Counted from the first letter of the stretch, positions 34,199 to 44,405 are shown. The stretch is 64,000 nt of DNA from Contendibacter sp963719395 (GCA_963719395.1 CAVRCC010000070.1:62001-126000), one strand, 5' to 3'. Notes: generated from the letters alone by a model not told the origin. Made by a program: numbers and translations.

Positions 34199-36109
34199 TC
34201 ACTCCACTGCGAAAAACGCCCGCACCCGTTCCAACTTGCGCGTTCGGGGCATCGGCGGCAAGCTGTCCAGGAACACTCGCCCGTAGAACTTGCTCAGCAG
34301 GCGCGGATCGCAGAGCATCAGCACCCCTCGGTCGGTCACATCCCGGATCAGTCGGCCCACGCCCTGCTTGAGCGTGATGACTGCGTGGGGTAACTGATAG
34401 TTGTGGAACGGATCCTCGCCGCGCTGGCGCAAGGATTCGATCCGCGCCTGCAACACCGGATCGCTGGGCGAGGCGAACGGCAAGCGGTCGATAATCACGC
34501 ACGACAGCGCTTCGCCACGCACGTCTACCCCTTCCCAAAAACTCGCGGTCCCCAGCAATACCGCGTTGCCCAGGGTCCGAAATGCCCGCAGCAACACCGC
34601 CTTCGGCGCCGCGCCCTGCACCAGCAGCGGATAATCCAACCGACCCGCCAACCCTTCTTCCGCCTGGCGCAAGGCCCGGTAGCTGGTGAACAGCAGAAAC
34701 GCCCGCCCCTGGCTGGCCTCCAGCACCGGCAACGCCGCCTCCAGCAGCGCCTTGGTGTACTCGGGCGAAGCGGGGTCCGGCAATCCGGGTGGATGATAGA
34801 GCAGCGTGTTGCGGGCGAAATCAAACGGGCTGTCCAGGCGCAGCGCCACATAATCCTGCAACCCCAGCCGCGCCGCGAAATGCGCGAAACTCTCCCCCAC
34901 CGCCAGCGTCGCCGAGGTGAAAATCCACGCGCAGGGCCGTGCTTCCAGCTGAGTTCGGAAGGTCGGAGCAATATCGAGCGGGGTCAGGCTCAGGGTAAAA
35001 CCAAGTCCGCGAGTCTCGAACCAGCGCACGTTGTCGGACTGGCGCTCCTCTCCGGTCACCGCCACCAGACGCTGCGCCAGATCCTCGGCGCGTCGACAGC
35101 AGCTCTCCAAACCCTTGCCGCGTTGCGCCGCCTCCTTCAACGCCTCCCGCAACCGGGCCAGCACCTCGATCAACTGATCGACCGCCTCCCGAACCGCCGG
35201 CCGATCGGCGACCTCCCGCCACAACGCCCGGCGCTCCGCTGTCCCCAACGCCTCCCGCAACACCGCCTCGACCGACCCCAATGCCTCGGCGCGGCGCCGC
35301 AACTCGGGAAAATCCGCCGCGTCCCGCGCCTGCTCCACCACCGTATCCCGCGCCAGTTCGGTCAACTGCCGGCCGCTCAGCGACCGCCCGAAGAAATGCG
35401 TGGCGATCTCTGGCAACTGGTGCGCTTCGTCCAGAATGACGGCGTCCACGCCCGGGAGCAGTTCGGCAAACCCGGTTTCCTTGAGCGCCAGATCGGCGCA
35501 GAACAGATGATGGTTGATCACCAGCACGTCCGCCGCCAGCGCCGCGCTGCGGGCCTTGGCCAGAAAGCAATCATCGAGTCGCGGACAGTCCTGTCCCAGA
35601 CAGTTGTCCACGGTGGAGGTAACGCGCGGCCAGATCGACGAGGTTTCCGGCACGTCGGTGATTTCGGCGATGTCGCCGCTCCGGGTGCGACCGGCCCAGC
35701 GGCGGATGCGTCGCAACTCGGTCACCTGCGCGCGCGAAGGCAGCCGCCCCTCCTGCTCGGTGGTCTGCAAGCGGTACAGGCACAGATAATTGCCGCGACC
35801 CTTCAACAGCGCCACCCGCGCCGGAATTTTCAATGCCCGACGGACCACCGGCAAATCCTGGTGGTAGAGCTGATCCTGCAAGTGGCGGGTGCCGGTGGAG
35901 ATGATGACCCGCGCCCCGGACAGCAGCACAGGCACCAAATAGGCGAAGGTCTTGCCGGTGCCGGTGCCGGCCTCGACGATCAGCGACCCACCGTCCTCCA
36001 GGATAGCGGCCACCGCCGTCGCCATATCCTGTTGCTGGGGACGTGGCGCGAACCCCGGCACTTGCCGGGCCAGGGGACCTGCCGGGCCCAGCAGTTCGGC
36101 CACATCCAC
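34199..36109 (-). CDS. ATP-dependent DNA helicase, DinG/YoaA family (XPD-like)
   Basis: The 636-residue superfamily 2 helicase has Walker A EAGTGTGKTFAY, a DEAH box (VILDEAHQLPEIATHFF) and motif VI VGRLIRDVTDRGVLML. Iron-sulfur cluster cysteines are present (YLC, NCLGQDC, DDCF spaced as in DinG/YoaA). Such helicases unwind forked DNA or R-loops and aid DNA repair. GTG 36109 starts MDVAELLGPAG. The gene is intact. The lipoprotein gene ends 27 bases upstream on the same strand. Confidence 0.9.
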   Translation of the reverse strand: MDVAELLGPAGPLARQVPGFAPRPQQQDMATAVAAILEDGGSLIVEAGTGTGKTFAYLVPVLLSGARVIISTGTRHLQDQLYHQDLPVVRRALKIPARVALLKGRGNYLCLYRLQTTEQEGRLPSRAQVTELRRIRRWAGRTRSGDIAEITDVPETSSIWPRVTSTVDNCLGQDCPRLDDCFLAKARSAALAADVLVINHHLFCADLALKETGFAELLPGVDAVILDEAHQLPEIATHFFGRSLSGRQLTELARDTVVEQARDAADFPELRRRAEALGSVEAVLREALGTAERRALWREVADRPAVREAVDQLIEVLARLREALKEAAQRGKGLESCCRRAEDLAQRLVAVTGEERQSDNVRWFETRGLGFTLSLTPLDIAPTFRTQLEARPCAWIFTSATLAVGESFAHFAARLGLQDYVALRLDSPFDFARNTLLYHPPGLPDPASPEYTKALLEAALPVLEASQGRAFLLFTSYRALRQAEEGLAGRLDYPLLVQGAAPKAVLLRAFRTLGNAVLLGTASFWEGVDVRGEALSCVIIDRLPFASPSDPVLQARIESLRQRGEDPFHNYQLPHAVITLKQGVGRLIRDVTDRGVLMLCDPRLLSKFYGRVFLDSLPPMPRTRKLERVRAFFAVE

Positions 36110-36135
36110 GGTGGCGACTCGCTGTCGCGACGGTC

Positions 36136-37137
36136 TCAGCGCGAGAGCTGCGAGGCTCGCGCCTCGGCTTCCTCGGCGCCGGGGGTATTACCGGCGGCCT
36201 TGCGGGCGACGGCGATCACCTTCCAGTTGCGAGACTGCAAACCCCGGTTGTCGCCGGCCAGGTTGTTGGACTTGCTGGCCAGCGACTCAGCCTGCTGATA
36301 TTGGCCCTGATGCAGGCGGATCTGAGCTAGATCGTGCCAGATGCCGGCATTGCGCGGCTCGATGCGCAGCGCCCGCTCCAAGGCGGCGCCAGCCTTGTCC
36401 AACTGCTTGCTCTTGACGTACTTGTCGGCGCTGTCGAGTAACGCCGCCACCGCCTGATTGCCCTCGCGGGTGATCTCCGCCGGTGGCAGATCGTCCGGCG
36501 GCGGTCCCGACTGGGCGGGCGGGCGGGCGGGCGGCTGAATCGGCTCTGGCTCTGGCTCTGGTTCTGGCGGGGTAACCGAGGGTGGCGGCGCCAACGCAAC
36601 CGTCGGCTCACTGGGCGCGGCGGGTGCAGGTGCAGGTGCAGGCGTGGGCGGCGGCGCGGCGCGCGGCGTCCGCGGTACCACGGGCTGTGGTTCGGGCATC
36701 GAACCCGGCGCCGTCCGGCCATAACCATTTGGCTGGGCCGGATACGGCTGAGACGACGGCGGATACGGCGCGGCAGCGCCCGGCGGGTATGCCGGCTGCC
36801 GGTAGGCGTTGGGATCGGGATATTCAGGATAGGGCCGCGCCGGCGCGCCATAACCGTTCGGCTCGGCATACGGATCGGTGGCCGGCGGATAGGCGGAGGC
36901 GTATTCCCGTGGCAACAGCGGGTCCTCCTGGGGCAACTGCCCTACCTCCGCCGGGGGCGCCGGCCGTCGCGCCGGATACCCCGGCGGCCGTCGCGCGCTG
37001 CGATCCACCACCGGCGCCTTGGCGGCCGGCTTCCGGCCCGATGGCGGCTGCCAAGGCGCCATCGCGCAACCCGTCATCGCCAGCACCAGCATCAATAGGC
37101 CGAGACTCGGCTTGATCGGTTTAAACAGTGTCTTCAT
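36136..37137 (-). CDS. Proline-rich lipoprotein with C-terminal TPR domain
   Basis: The 333-residue protein has a lipoprotein signal with lipobox LAMTGC (Cys24). A long Pro/Ala/Tyr-rich segment (residues about 30-225) follows, including NGYG and PEPEPEPEP runs. The C-terminal part contains tetratricopeptide-like helices (LDKAGAALERALRIEPRNAG, DLAQIRLHQGQYQQAESLA). The low-complexity region could span peptidoglycan. ATG 37137 has GGGGAGAGG upstream. A role in envelope assembly is likely but not shown; PBP1b is the next gene upstream on the same strand. Confidence 0.8.
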   Translation of the reverse strand: MKTLFKPIKPSLGLLMLVLAMTGCAMAPWQPPSGRKPAAKAPVVDRSARRPPGYPARRPAPPAEVGQLPQEDPLLPREYASAYPPATDPYAEPNGYGAPARPYPEYPDPNAYRQPAYPPGAAAPYPPSSQPYPAQPNGYGRTAPGSMPEPQPVVPRTPRAAPPPTPAPAPAPAAPSEPTVALAPPPSVTPPEPEPEPEPIQPPARPPAQSGPPPDDLPPAEITREGNQAVAALLDSADKYVKSKQLDKAGAALERALRIEPRNAGIWHDLAQIRLHQGQYQQAESLASKSNNLAGDNRGLQSRNWKVIAVARKAAGNTPGAEEAEARASQLSR

Positions 37138-37303
37138 CACCTCTCCCCAAGAGTTCGGCGCTGCTCTGGCGGCAGCCCGTAACCACAATGCAATCGCTCA
37201 TTAGTTGAACTGTAACGCTTTATCCACTCTATCGCCACGCAGACTCGGCGGCCACGCCCTCACCCCGAACCCGCCGATCTGTCTCCACGCGATGGCTGAA
37301 CGA

Positions 37304-39787
37304 CTACTCCATCAGACGCCGGAAGAAACCGCCCATCCCACCCGCGTCGTCCGCACTAGCGGGAGCGGCGGCGGGTCGTGGCTTGGGACGCCGCGGGGCG
37401 GCTAGCGCGCACGAGGTCGCGCTACGCGGCTCGGAACCCACCAGGAACGGCACCGGCTGGCCGCGCCCACACCCCTGGCCGACTCGCAGGCCGCCGTGCG
37501 GCTCCACCCAGATATTCTCGACATCGGCCGGCGGCGGCGCGTCCAGCGGCTCCAGTTTCAGTCCCGCCATCAAATCCATCCACACCCGCAACGCGCCGCT
37601 TGCGCCGCTCAGGCCGGTCGGTTTGTTGTTGTCGCGTCCCAGCCACACCACGGTCAGCCGGTCACCGCTGAACCCGGCGAACCAGCTATCGCGATAATCA
37701 TCGGTGGTGCCAGTCTTGCCGGCGATGTTCAGATCGGGCGACAGCTTGCTCTTCATGGCGCTGGCGGTGCCGGCCTTCACCACCTGCTGCATGGCGTGGG
37801 TGATCAAGTAGACCGGTCCCGGTTCGACCACCTTGGCCACATCCATCGCGTAATGCTGCAGCGACTTGCCCCCGGCATCGGTCACCTCGCGGATGGCGCG
37901 CAGGGGAATGCGGAACCCGCCGCTGGCGATGGTCGCGTACACCTGCGCGATCTCGAAGGGCGATGCTTCCAGGGATCCCAGCAGCAGCGAGGGATACGGC
38001 TTTAGCTCGCGCTCGAACCCCAGGCGATGGAGCATCTCCACCACATTAATCACGTCCACGTCCAATCCGACCCGCACCGCCGGAATGTTGTAGGAGCGGG
38101 CCAGCGCGTCGCGCAGCGTGACCCGGCCATGGTAGCGCTTGTCGTAGTTGGCCGGAATCCAGCGTCGGCCGCCGGAGGTGTAAACTAGCCGACTGTCTTT
38201 CAGCAGGGTCATCAGGGTATAACGGTCCGGCTGTTCCAGCGCGGTCAGGTAGGTCACCGGCTTGATCAGCGAACCGGCCAGGCGTTTGGCGTCGAGCGCT
38301 CGGTTGAAACCGACCGTCTTCGGCTCGCGGTCGCCGACCATCGCCAACACCTCGCCGGTCTGGGTATCGGTCACGACGGCGGCGCCTTGCAGCGGTCGCG
38401 CCCTGGGTTGGCTTCGTTCCAGCGGCGGCAGGCTGTTAGCCAGCGTGTCCTCCGCAATCGCCTGCACTCGCGGATCCAGGGTAGTGAACACCCGTAGTCC
38501 TTCCGACACCAGGTCTTCCGGCTTGTAGTATTGCCGCAACTGGCGCTGCACCAGTTCCAGGAAGGCCGGATAGGCGGTGATACCGCTGGCGGCCTTGGGC
38601 GTCGCGTCCAGCGGCAACTCCTTGGCGATGGCGGCATCCTCGGGACTGATCAGGTTCTGCTCGGCCATGACATCCAGCACCAGGGCGCGGCGTTCCCTGG
38701 CTTTGTCGGGATGCTTGCGCGGATCGTACAGGGACGGTCCCTTGACCATCCCCACCAGCAGGGCGAGTTGGTGCAGATCCAAATCCTCCAGCGCTTTGCC
38801 GAAAAAGAACTGGCTGGCCAGCCCGAAACCGTGAATCGCCCGGCTGCCGTCCTGGCCCAGATAGATCGCGTTGCTATAGGCTTCCAGGATGTCGTCCTTG
38901 CCATAGCGGGCGTCGATCAGGATCGCCATCAAGATCTCGTTGATCTTGCGCGTGACGGTCCGTTCGTTGCTCAGAAACAAGTTTTTGACCAACTGCTGGG
39001 TCAGGGTGCTGCCGCCCTGTACCGTCCGCCCGGCGCGCAGGTTGACCACCATGGCGCGGAAGATGCCTTTGGGGTTGATGCCAGCGTGTTCGAAAAACGA
39101 ACGGTCCTCGACCGCCAGCAGGGTATCCAGCAGCGCCGGCGGCAGTTCCTTGCCGTTGAGCAGGATGCGATCCTCGTAGCGGGCAGGGTAGATGCCGGCG
39201 ATCTCGGGCGGATCCAGCCGCAGCAGGCCCGGCGCTTCCTGGCCGTCCAGGCCGACCACATCGACCAGGATATTGCCGGCGAACGTCACGCGGACCTTGC
39301 GCGCTGGTTCGGCGCCGTCCCAGAACGGGAAGTCGCGGGTCACCAGCTCGAAGGTTTCGCCCTTACGGGCGTAGCTGCCGGGTTTGTTCGGCGCAACCTC
39401 TTCGCCGGGCGGCGGGACGCAAGTTTCCGGCGCCGGCCGCTTCGACTTGCGCTTGAACCGCTTGCTGGTTTCAGGCTGCGTCGGCGATTCCACCGGACAG
39501 TTCACGTCGCGGTAACCCAGCAGTATGAGTTCCTGGGCAAAAGCGTTGGCGCTCAGCGGCATGCCGGAGAACAGTTCCAGCGGCCGAGCATAGACCTTGG
39601 CCGGCACAGCCCAGCGCTTCTGATCAAATTCAGTGCGAATGACGCCGTCCAGGTACAGCATGTAGAGGCCCAGGCCAGCCGCAGCCAGCAGCACCCCCCC
39701 TAACAGCAACGAAAACAGTAGCGAAAACAGCGACCGCAGCAGCGGCAACTGTTTGGTGGAACTACGCGATGATCGACCTCTAGCCAT
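37304..39787 (-). CDS. mrcB: Penicillin-binding protein 1B, bifunctional transglycosylase/transpeptidase
   Basis: The 827-residue inner-membrane enzyme polymerises and cross-links peptidoglycan. It has one N-terminal transmembrane helix (residues 18-47). The glycosyltransferase domain has E227 in AVEDRSFFEH and GGSTLTQQLVKNLFL. The transpeptidase has S506 in GSLIKP, SYN at 565-567 and KTGTT at 691-695. A Lys/Pro-rich insert (about 98-135) with two Cys sits in the region before the transglycosylase domain. The C-terminus is Pro/Ala-rich. ATG 39787 is clear. The gene is intact. Confidence 0.95.
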   Translation of the reverse strand: MARGRSSRSSTKQLPLLRSLFSLLFSLLLGGVLLAAAGLGLYMLYLDGVIRTEFDQKRWAVPAKVYARPLELFSGMPLSANAFAQELILLGYRDVNCPVESPTQPETSKRFKRKSKRPAPETCVPPPGEEVAPNKPGSYARKGETFELVTRDFPFWDGAEPARKVRVTFAGNILVDVVGLDGQEAPGLLRLDPPEIAGIYPARYEDRILLNGKELPPALLDTLLAVEDRSFFEHAGINPKGIFRAMVVNLRAGRTVQGGSTLTQQLVKNLFLSNERTVTRKINEILMAILIDARYGKDDILEAYSNAIYLGQDGSRAIHGFGLASQFFFGKALEDLDLHQLALLVGMVKGPSLYDPRKHPDKARERRALVLDVMAEQNLISPEDAAIAKELPLDATPKAASGITAYPAFLELVQRQLRQYYKPEDLVSEGLRVFTTLDPRVQAIAEDTLANSLPPLERSQPRARPLQGAAVVTDTQTGEVLAMVGDREPKTVGFNRALDAKRLAGSLIKPVTYLTALEQPDRYTLMTLLKDSRLVYTSGGRRWIPANYDKRYHGRVTLRDALARSYNIPAVRVGLDVDVINVVEMLHRLGFERELKPYPSLLLGSLEASPFEIAQVYATIASGGFRIPLRAIREVTDAGGKSLQHYAMDVAKVVEPGPVYLITHAMQQVVKAGTASAMKSKLSPDLNIAGKTGTTDDYRDSWFAGFSGDRLTVVWLGRDNNKPTGLSGASGALRVWMDLMAGLKLEPLDAPPPADVENIWVEPHGGLRVGQGCGRGQPVPFLVGSEPRSATSCALAAPRRPKPRPAAAPASADDAGGMGGFFRRLME

Positions 39788-39891
39788 GCTTATTCCCGTC
39801 CGAACCCGCCATCCCCGTCAATCGGCTTGGCGCGTCCTCGTGATTCTGTCTTATCCTATCGCCCTGTCTTCCCCGATCCGGAGTCCGCTGC

Positions 39892-41493
39892 GTGCTTTCC
39901 GCCCACGATCCCTACGATCAGACCGCGTTGATCGCGGCGCTGCTGCAACCGGAGCGTTATCCGCACCCGGTCGCGACCGTCGAGCATTTGCAAACCCACA
40001 TCTCGCATGTCCTGCTGGCCGGCGATTACGCCTACAAGATCAAGAAACCCCTGAATCTGGGGTTTCTGGATTTTACCAGTCTGGAGCGGCGGAAATACTA
40101 TTGCGAGGAAGAACTGCGCCTGAATGGCCGGCTGGCCCCGGAAATCTATCTCGACTGCCTGCCCATCGGCGGCGAATCCGCCCACCCGGTTCTGGGCAGC
40201 GCCGCCGGCGACGCCATCGAATACGCGGTGCGGATGCGCCGCTTTCCCCAGGATGCGCTGCTGGACCGGGTGCTGGCCGCCGGCCGGCTGGAACCTCGCC
40301 ATCTGGACGCGCTGGCCCGCCGGCTGGCCGAGTTTCACCGCGCCATTCCCGCCGCCGATCCCGCCACGCCGTTCGGCGTCCCGGAACGGGTTCGCCAACC
40401 GATGCTGGACGATTTCACCTACACCCGGCCGCTGTTGGCCGATCCCGCCGACCTCGACGTCCTGGCCACCGTGGAGCGCTGGACCCTGGCGGCTTCCGAG
40501 CGGCTGTGGCCGCGATTGGCCGAACGCAAGGCCGGCGGCTGGATCCGCGAATGCCACGGCGACCTGCATCTCGGCAACATGGTGCTGGCCGATGCCGGGC
40601 AGGTCACGATCTTCGACTGCATCGAATTCAACGACGATTTCCGCTGGATCGACGTCATCAACGATCTGGCCTTTCTGACCATGGATCTGCGCTTCCGCGG
40701 TGCTGGAGGCTTCGCTCAGCGGGCGCTCAACACCTGGCTGGAATTCAGCGGCGATTTCGCCGGCGCGGTGCTGCTGTCCTACTACCAGGTCTACCGGGCG
40801 ATGGTGCGCGCCAAGATCAACGCCATCCAGGCCCGTCAAAACGGCGTTCCCGAGGCCGCCCGCGCCGCCGCCCGCGACCAGTGCTCGGCTTATCTGCGCC
40901 TGGCGCTGGCGCTGACCCAAGCCGAGGCGCCGTTTCTATTGATCACCCATGGCGTTTCCGGTTCCGGCAAATCGCGTCAGACCGGACAATTGCTGGAAAG
41001 ATTCCCGGGCGCCATCCGCATTCGCTCCGACGTGGAACGCAAGCGGCTGTTCGGTCTCGGTCCGCTGGACGCCAGCGGTTCCATCCTGGGTGGGGGACTC
41101 TACACGCCAGACGCCAGCGCCCGCACTTATCAGCGCCTGCACGATTTGGCCGACCAGTTACTGGCGGCCGGCCATCCGGTGCTGGTGGACGCCACCTTCA
41201 TGAAGCGCGCGCACCGGCAACCCTTCCGCGAACTGGCTGGTCGGCATGGCGTCCCGTTCATCCTGCTCGACTGCGTCGCCGATCCCGCCACGTTGCGGGC
41301 GCGGGTCGCGGCCCGGCAGGCGCGCGGCGACGATGCCGCCGAGGCCGATGTCGACGTGCTGGAACGGCAACTCCGCTACGACGAGCCGCCGGCGGCCGAC
41401 GAGAATCCGCTGAAAATTAATGGCGACGGCGATCTGGAACGGCTGCGCGCGGCGATTGTAACTGCGACGCAAGCATTTTTTCTCGCTCGATAG
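39892..41493 (+). CDS. Two-domain protein: aminoglycoside phosphotransferase-like kinase plus P-loop AAA_33 domain
   Basis: The 533-residue protein joins an APH-like kinase fold (residues 1 to about 340; HGDLHLGNM catalytic loop, then VTIFDCIEFNDDFRWIDVINDLAF) to a C-terminal P-loop kinase (GVSGSGKSRQ, then ATFMKRAHRQPFRELA). Such bifunctional proteins are widespread and uncharacterised. Both domains keep their nucleotide-binding motifs. The start is GTG 39892, and the gene is divergent from mrcB with a gap of 104 bases. Confidence 0.85.
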   Translation: MLSAHDPYDQTALIAALLQPERYPHPVATVEHLQTHISHVLLAGDYAYKIKKPLNLGFLDFTSLERRKYYCEEELRLNGRLAPEIYLDCLPIGGESAHPVLGSAAGDAIEYAVRMRRFPQDALLDRVLAAGRLEPRHLDALARRLAEFHRAIPAADPATPFGVPERVRQPMLDDFTYTRPLLADPADLDVLATVERWTLAASERLWPRLAERKAGGWIRECHGDLHLGNMVLADAGQVTIFDCIEFNDDFRWIDVINDLAFLTMDLRFRGAGGFAQRALNTWLEFSGDFAGAVLLSYYQVYRAMVRAKINAIQARQNGVPEAARAAARDQCSAYLRLALALTQAEAPFLLITHGVSGSGKSRQTGQLLERFPGAIRIRSDVERKRLFGLGPLDASGSILGGGLYTPDASARTYQRLHDLADQLLAAGHPVLVDATFMKRAHRQPFRELAGRHGVPFILLDCVADPATLRARVAARQARGDDAAEADVDVLERQLRYDEPPAADENPLKINGDGDLERLRAAIVTATQAFFLAR

Positions 41494-41623
41494 AGTTGTT
41501 CCCAAATGGTTGTTGTTCGCGGAAAGCACGGAAAGCGCGGCCAAAATCTACGGATCAAAGTTATGTTGGCGGAACAGCAGGTACGTATAATTCGTTTTTT
41601 GACCACTCGATGATGGGGGCATG

Positions 41624-42613
41624 ATGGCGAAGTATGACGTTTACGGGATCGGCAATGCGCTGGTGGATATGGAGTATGAAGTCGAGGTTGCCGACCTGGA
41701 GGCGCTGGGCATCGACAAGGGCGTGATGACTCTGGTGGATGAGGAATGTCAGTTGAGGATGATGGACCATCTGGCCGCGCACCCTCACCAGCGTAGTTCG
41801 GGTGGCTCGGCGGCCAATTCGATGATTGCGGTCAGCCAGTTCGGCGGGACCAGCTTCTATTCCTGCAAGGTGGCGGGGGACGATCTCGGGCACTTCTACA
41901 TGAAGGACCTGCTCGATGGTGGGGTGGACACCAATCACCATACCGAGAAAGAACCGGGTCACACGGGCCGTTGCGTGGTGCTGGTCACGCCGGACAGCGA
42001 CCGCACCCTCTGCACCTTCCTGGGGATCAGCGGCGGGTTGTCCACGAAAGAACTGGTCGAGGACGCCTTGCTCGACTCCGAATACTTTTACATGGAAGGC
42101 TATCTAGTCACCTCGGAGACCGCCCGCCAGGCGTGCATCGCGGCCAAGCGCCTCGCCGAGGCAGCCGGAGTCAAGACCGCCATCTCCCTGTCCGATCCCA
42201 ACATGGTTCGGCATTTCAAGGCGGGGCTGCTGGAGATGATCGGCTCGGGCGTGGATTTGCTGTTCGCCAACGAGGACGAGGCCAGGGACATGGCGGGCGC
42301 GGCGGATCTGAGCGGTACGGTCGCCTACCTGAAGACGGTCAGCCAGGAGTTTGTAATCACGCGGGGTTCCAAGGGCGCGCTGGTTTGGGATGGCCGAACG
42401 CTGATCGACATCGATCCGGTCAAGGTGCAAGCCGTGGACACGGTCGGCGCCGGGGACATGTTCGCCGGGGCGTTCCTCCATGGCCGGGTTCAGGGTTGGG
42501 ACCACCGCCGCGCCGGAGCGTTGGCTTCGGCGGCATCGGCCAAGCTGGTGACCAGTTTGGGGCCGCGCATGGCGGCGGCGGAGACCCGGGCGCTTCTGCA
42601 AAGCTTCCGGTAG
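41624..42613 (+). CDS. PfkB family carbohydrate kinase, adenosine kinase-like
   Basis: The 329-residue ribokinase-fold enzyme has the glycine motif SGGSAANSMIAVSQFGG and the C-terminal anion-hole/catalytic motif DTVGAGDMFAGAFLHG. Overall it resembles bacterial adenosine kinases of the PfkB family (DVYGIGNALVDMEYEV at the start). ATG 41624 is preferred over 41621 because of its spacing to GGGGG. A TATAAT box lies at 41586-41591. The gene stands alone, convergent with the Uma2 gene. The substrate is inferred from similarity only. Confidence 0.85.
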   Translation: MAKYDVYGIGNALVDMEYEVEVADLEALGIDKGVMTLVDEECQLRMMDHLAAHPHQRSSGGSAANSMIAVSQFGGTSFYSCKVAGDDLGHFYMKDLLDGGVDTNHHTEKEPGHTGRCVVLVTPDSDRTLCTFLGISGGLSTKELVEDALLDSEYFYMEGYLVTSETARQACIAAKRLAEAAGVKTAISLSDPNMVRHFKAGLLEMIGSGVDLLFANEDEARDMAGAADLSGTVAYLKTVSQEFVITRGSKGALVWDGRTLIDIDPVKVQAVDTVGAGDMFAGAFLHGRVQGWDHRRAGALASAASAKLVTSLGPRMAAAETRALLQSFR

Positions 42614-42724
42614 TGGCGATCGCCGCGCCATGACCCGGTCGCCAGCAACCGTCCCGCCATCAACACCATCAGCAGGAACACCGGACGGATGAGCGGCGCG
42701 TTGTTGCCGAGGATCATGAAGGTC

Positions 42725-43537
42725 CTATTCCAACCCCAGCAGATGCCGGGCCTGATCTTCGGCGATCCCCGAAGCCACCAGCCGCTCGAGCGCCTGTTGC
42801 AAACCCTCCTCGCGTCCGCGCTGGCGTTCGGTCTCGGCCCGCTGGCGTTCGGTCTCGGCCCGCTGGCGTTCGGTCTCGGCCCGCTGGCGTTCGGTCTCGG
42901 CCCGTTGTTCGAGTTCCACAAAGGTCTCGAAGCGCCGTCCATCGGGCCGGTAGAGCACCAGCTCAGTTCCCTCCAGGGTGAAACGGACGCCCAGACGCGG
43001 GCTGACCCAATTCTCCATCCTTGCAATGGGTTCCAGCCGACCCTCCCGGCGCAGCCAACCCCGCAATTCGCCCCGATCCGGGTCGTATTCGTAGTATTCC
43101 TCCACCCCGTACCGCTCGTAAAACTGGCGTTTGCGCGCCATTTCAACGCGGGTGTTGCCAGGCGATAGCACCTCGAACGCCACCTGTGGAGCCAAGCCGT
43201 CTTCACACCATTGCTTGTAGGAGCCCCGATAGCCCGGCGGGCGGCCAAACACCACCATCGCATCCGGCGCGGCCCGGAGGGTGTTGCTGCCTTCCACAGG
43301 GTACCAAAGCAAATCGCCGGCGACGAACACATCCGGCCGGTCGGCGAACAGCGCGGATAGCCCACCCTGAATCATGACGATGTAGTCAAATTGCCGGGTG
43401 TTGTCGGCCATGGGCTGTCCGTCGCTGTCGGGATAGAGGATTTCAGTGGTTGACGTGGGGGCGTGTGGCAGAGGCGCGCTAGCCGATCCCGGCGCGGTCA
43501 GCGTTTGTTGGATGGCGGACAGGGTGGGTACGGTCAT
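42725..43537 (-). CDS. Uma2 family endonuclease-like protein with heptad-repeat tail
   Basis: The 270-residue protein carries the Uma2/DUF820 PD-(D/E)XK-like core: PDVFVAGDLLWYP, APDAMVVFG, LAPQVAFEVLSPGN and YERYGVEEYYEYDP. This is followed by a coiled-coil tail made of four exact AETERQR units. ATG 43537 starts MTVPTLSAIQQ. Uma2 proteins are abundant in some bacteria and of unknown function. A second, unrelated-tail Uma2 gene lies at 54.3 kb. The gene is intact. Confidence 0.85.
   Translation of the reverse strand: MTVPTLSAIQQTLTAPGSASAPLPHAPTSTTEILYPDSDGQPMADNTRQFDYIVMIQGGLSALFADRPDVFVAGDLLWYPVEGSNTLRAAPDAMVVFGRPPGYRGSYKQWCEDGLAPQVAFEVLSPGNTRVEMARKRQFYERYGVEEYYEYDPDRGELRGWLRREGRLEPIARMENWVSPRLGVRFTLEGTELVLYRPDGRRFETFVELEQRAETERQRAETERQRAETERQRAETERQRGREEGLQQALERLVASGIAEDQARHLLGLE
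42821..42904. repeat. 21-base tandem repeat, four units, in the Uma2 gene
   Basis: Four identical copies of CTGGCGTTCGGTCTCGGCCCG run from 42821 to 42904. Translated from the minus strand they give four heptads (AETERQR), a charged coiled coil. Exact identity suggests recent slippage or homogenisation. Confidence 0.95.
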
Positions 43538-43670
43538 CAGGCTACCTCCCGGAGAGATTCCCAGGCAGAGCAAGGCTCGGTTGATCAACGATCAGCGTAA
43601 CATCCTTCGGGGCTTGCTGGGTGAAAAATCCTGAAACCCGAACGCAGGTCAAACGAGCAATCATGAGCCA

Positions 43671-44375
43671 TCATGGCCGCTTGACCCGGTACAACTCCCG
43701 CGTCTTCAACGCCCGCCCGCGCAACTGCTCGGCCAGCGCGGCGCGGGTCAGGCGCTTGACTTCCCGCAGCACGGCGGGATCGACGAGCATCCCGTCGCGC
43801 AACGCCAGCAGGCTCCGGCCGGAAATCGGCACCCCAACTCCGGACTGGCCAGCGATCAGCGGACCCCGATCCACCACATAACGGTATTCCGCCTCGGCGA
43901 CGATGGGCGCGCCGCTGGCCGCTTCCCGATCCAGGGTCAGACCGTAGCCCAGTTCCTCCAGCAAGCGCTTCTCGAACCGCCGCAGCGGCGGTTCCTCGCC
44001 GGGGGTCGCGGCCAATTCCGTCAGCAGGATCCGGTAGGCGGCGAACAGACCCGGCTGCGGGTCCAGGCGCGGCAGCAACCGCACCAGCAGTTCGTTGACG
44101 TAGAGCCCGGCCAGTACCCGGTTCGGCGGCAAGGGAATGGGATGGCCCGTCTCCTCGGCGGCGGTCAGCGTCGCCAGTTCGCCCGCGCCGGTCCAGGACA
44201 ACAACAGGGGCGCGAACGGTTGCAGCAGACCCTTCAACCGCGACCGGGGCGCCACGGCGCCGCGCGCGACCAAACCTAGCCGACCGTGGTCCTGGCCGAA
44301 GGCTTCCAGCAGCAAACTGGTATTGCGGTAGGGACGACGATGCAGGACGAACGCCGGTTGCAACAGCACGCGCAT
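43671..44375 (-). CDS. recO: DNA repair protein RecO
   Basis: The 234-residue protein has the RecO N-terminal OB fold (FVLHRRPYRNTSLLLEAFGQDHGRLGLVARGA) and the helical C-terminal part (LAGLYVNELLVRLLPRLDP, LRRFEKRLLEELGYGLTLD). RecO loads RecA with RecR in the RecFOR pathway. It follows era by 30 bases at the end of the lepA-lepB-rnc-era-recO cluster. Length is normal and the gene is intact. Confidence 0.93.
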   Translation of the reverse strand: MRVLLQPAFVLHRRPYRNTSLLLEAFGQDHGRLGLVARGAVAPRSRLKGLLQPFAPLLLSWTGAGELATLTAAEETGHPIPLPPNRVLAGLYVNELLVRLLPRLDPQPGLFAAYRILLTELAATPGEEPPLRRFEKRLLEELGYGLTLDREAASGAPIVAEAEYRYVVDRGPLIAGQSGVGVPISGRSLLALRDGMLVDPAVLREVKRLTRAALAEQLRGRALKTRELYRVKRP

Positions 44376-44405
44376 GATACGATAGCCTTGCCCGGCTGGC
44401 GCGGC

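Noticed and set aside
34403..36298. 631-codon open frame opposite the DinG-family helicase
   Set aside because: Antisense shadow with low-complexity Arg/Gln composition and no domain.
42821..42904. CRISPR-like array of short repeats
   Set aside because: The repeats are head-to-tail with no spacers and lie inside a coding gene as heptads; the same holds for 54308-54391.
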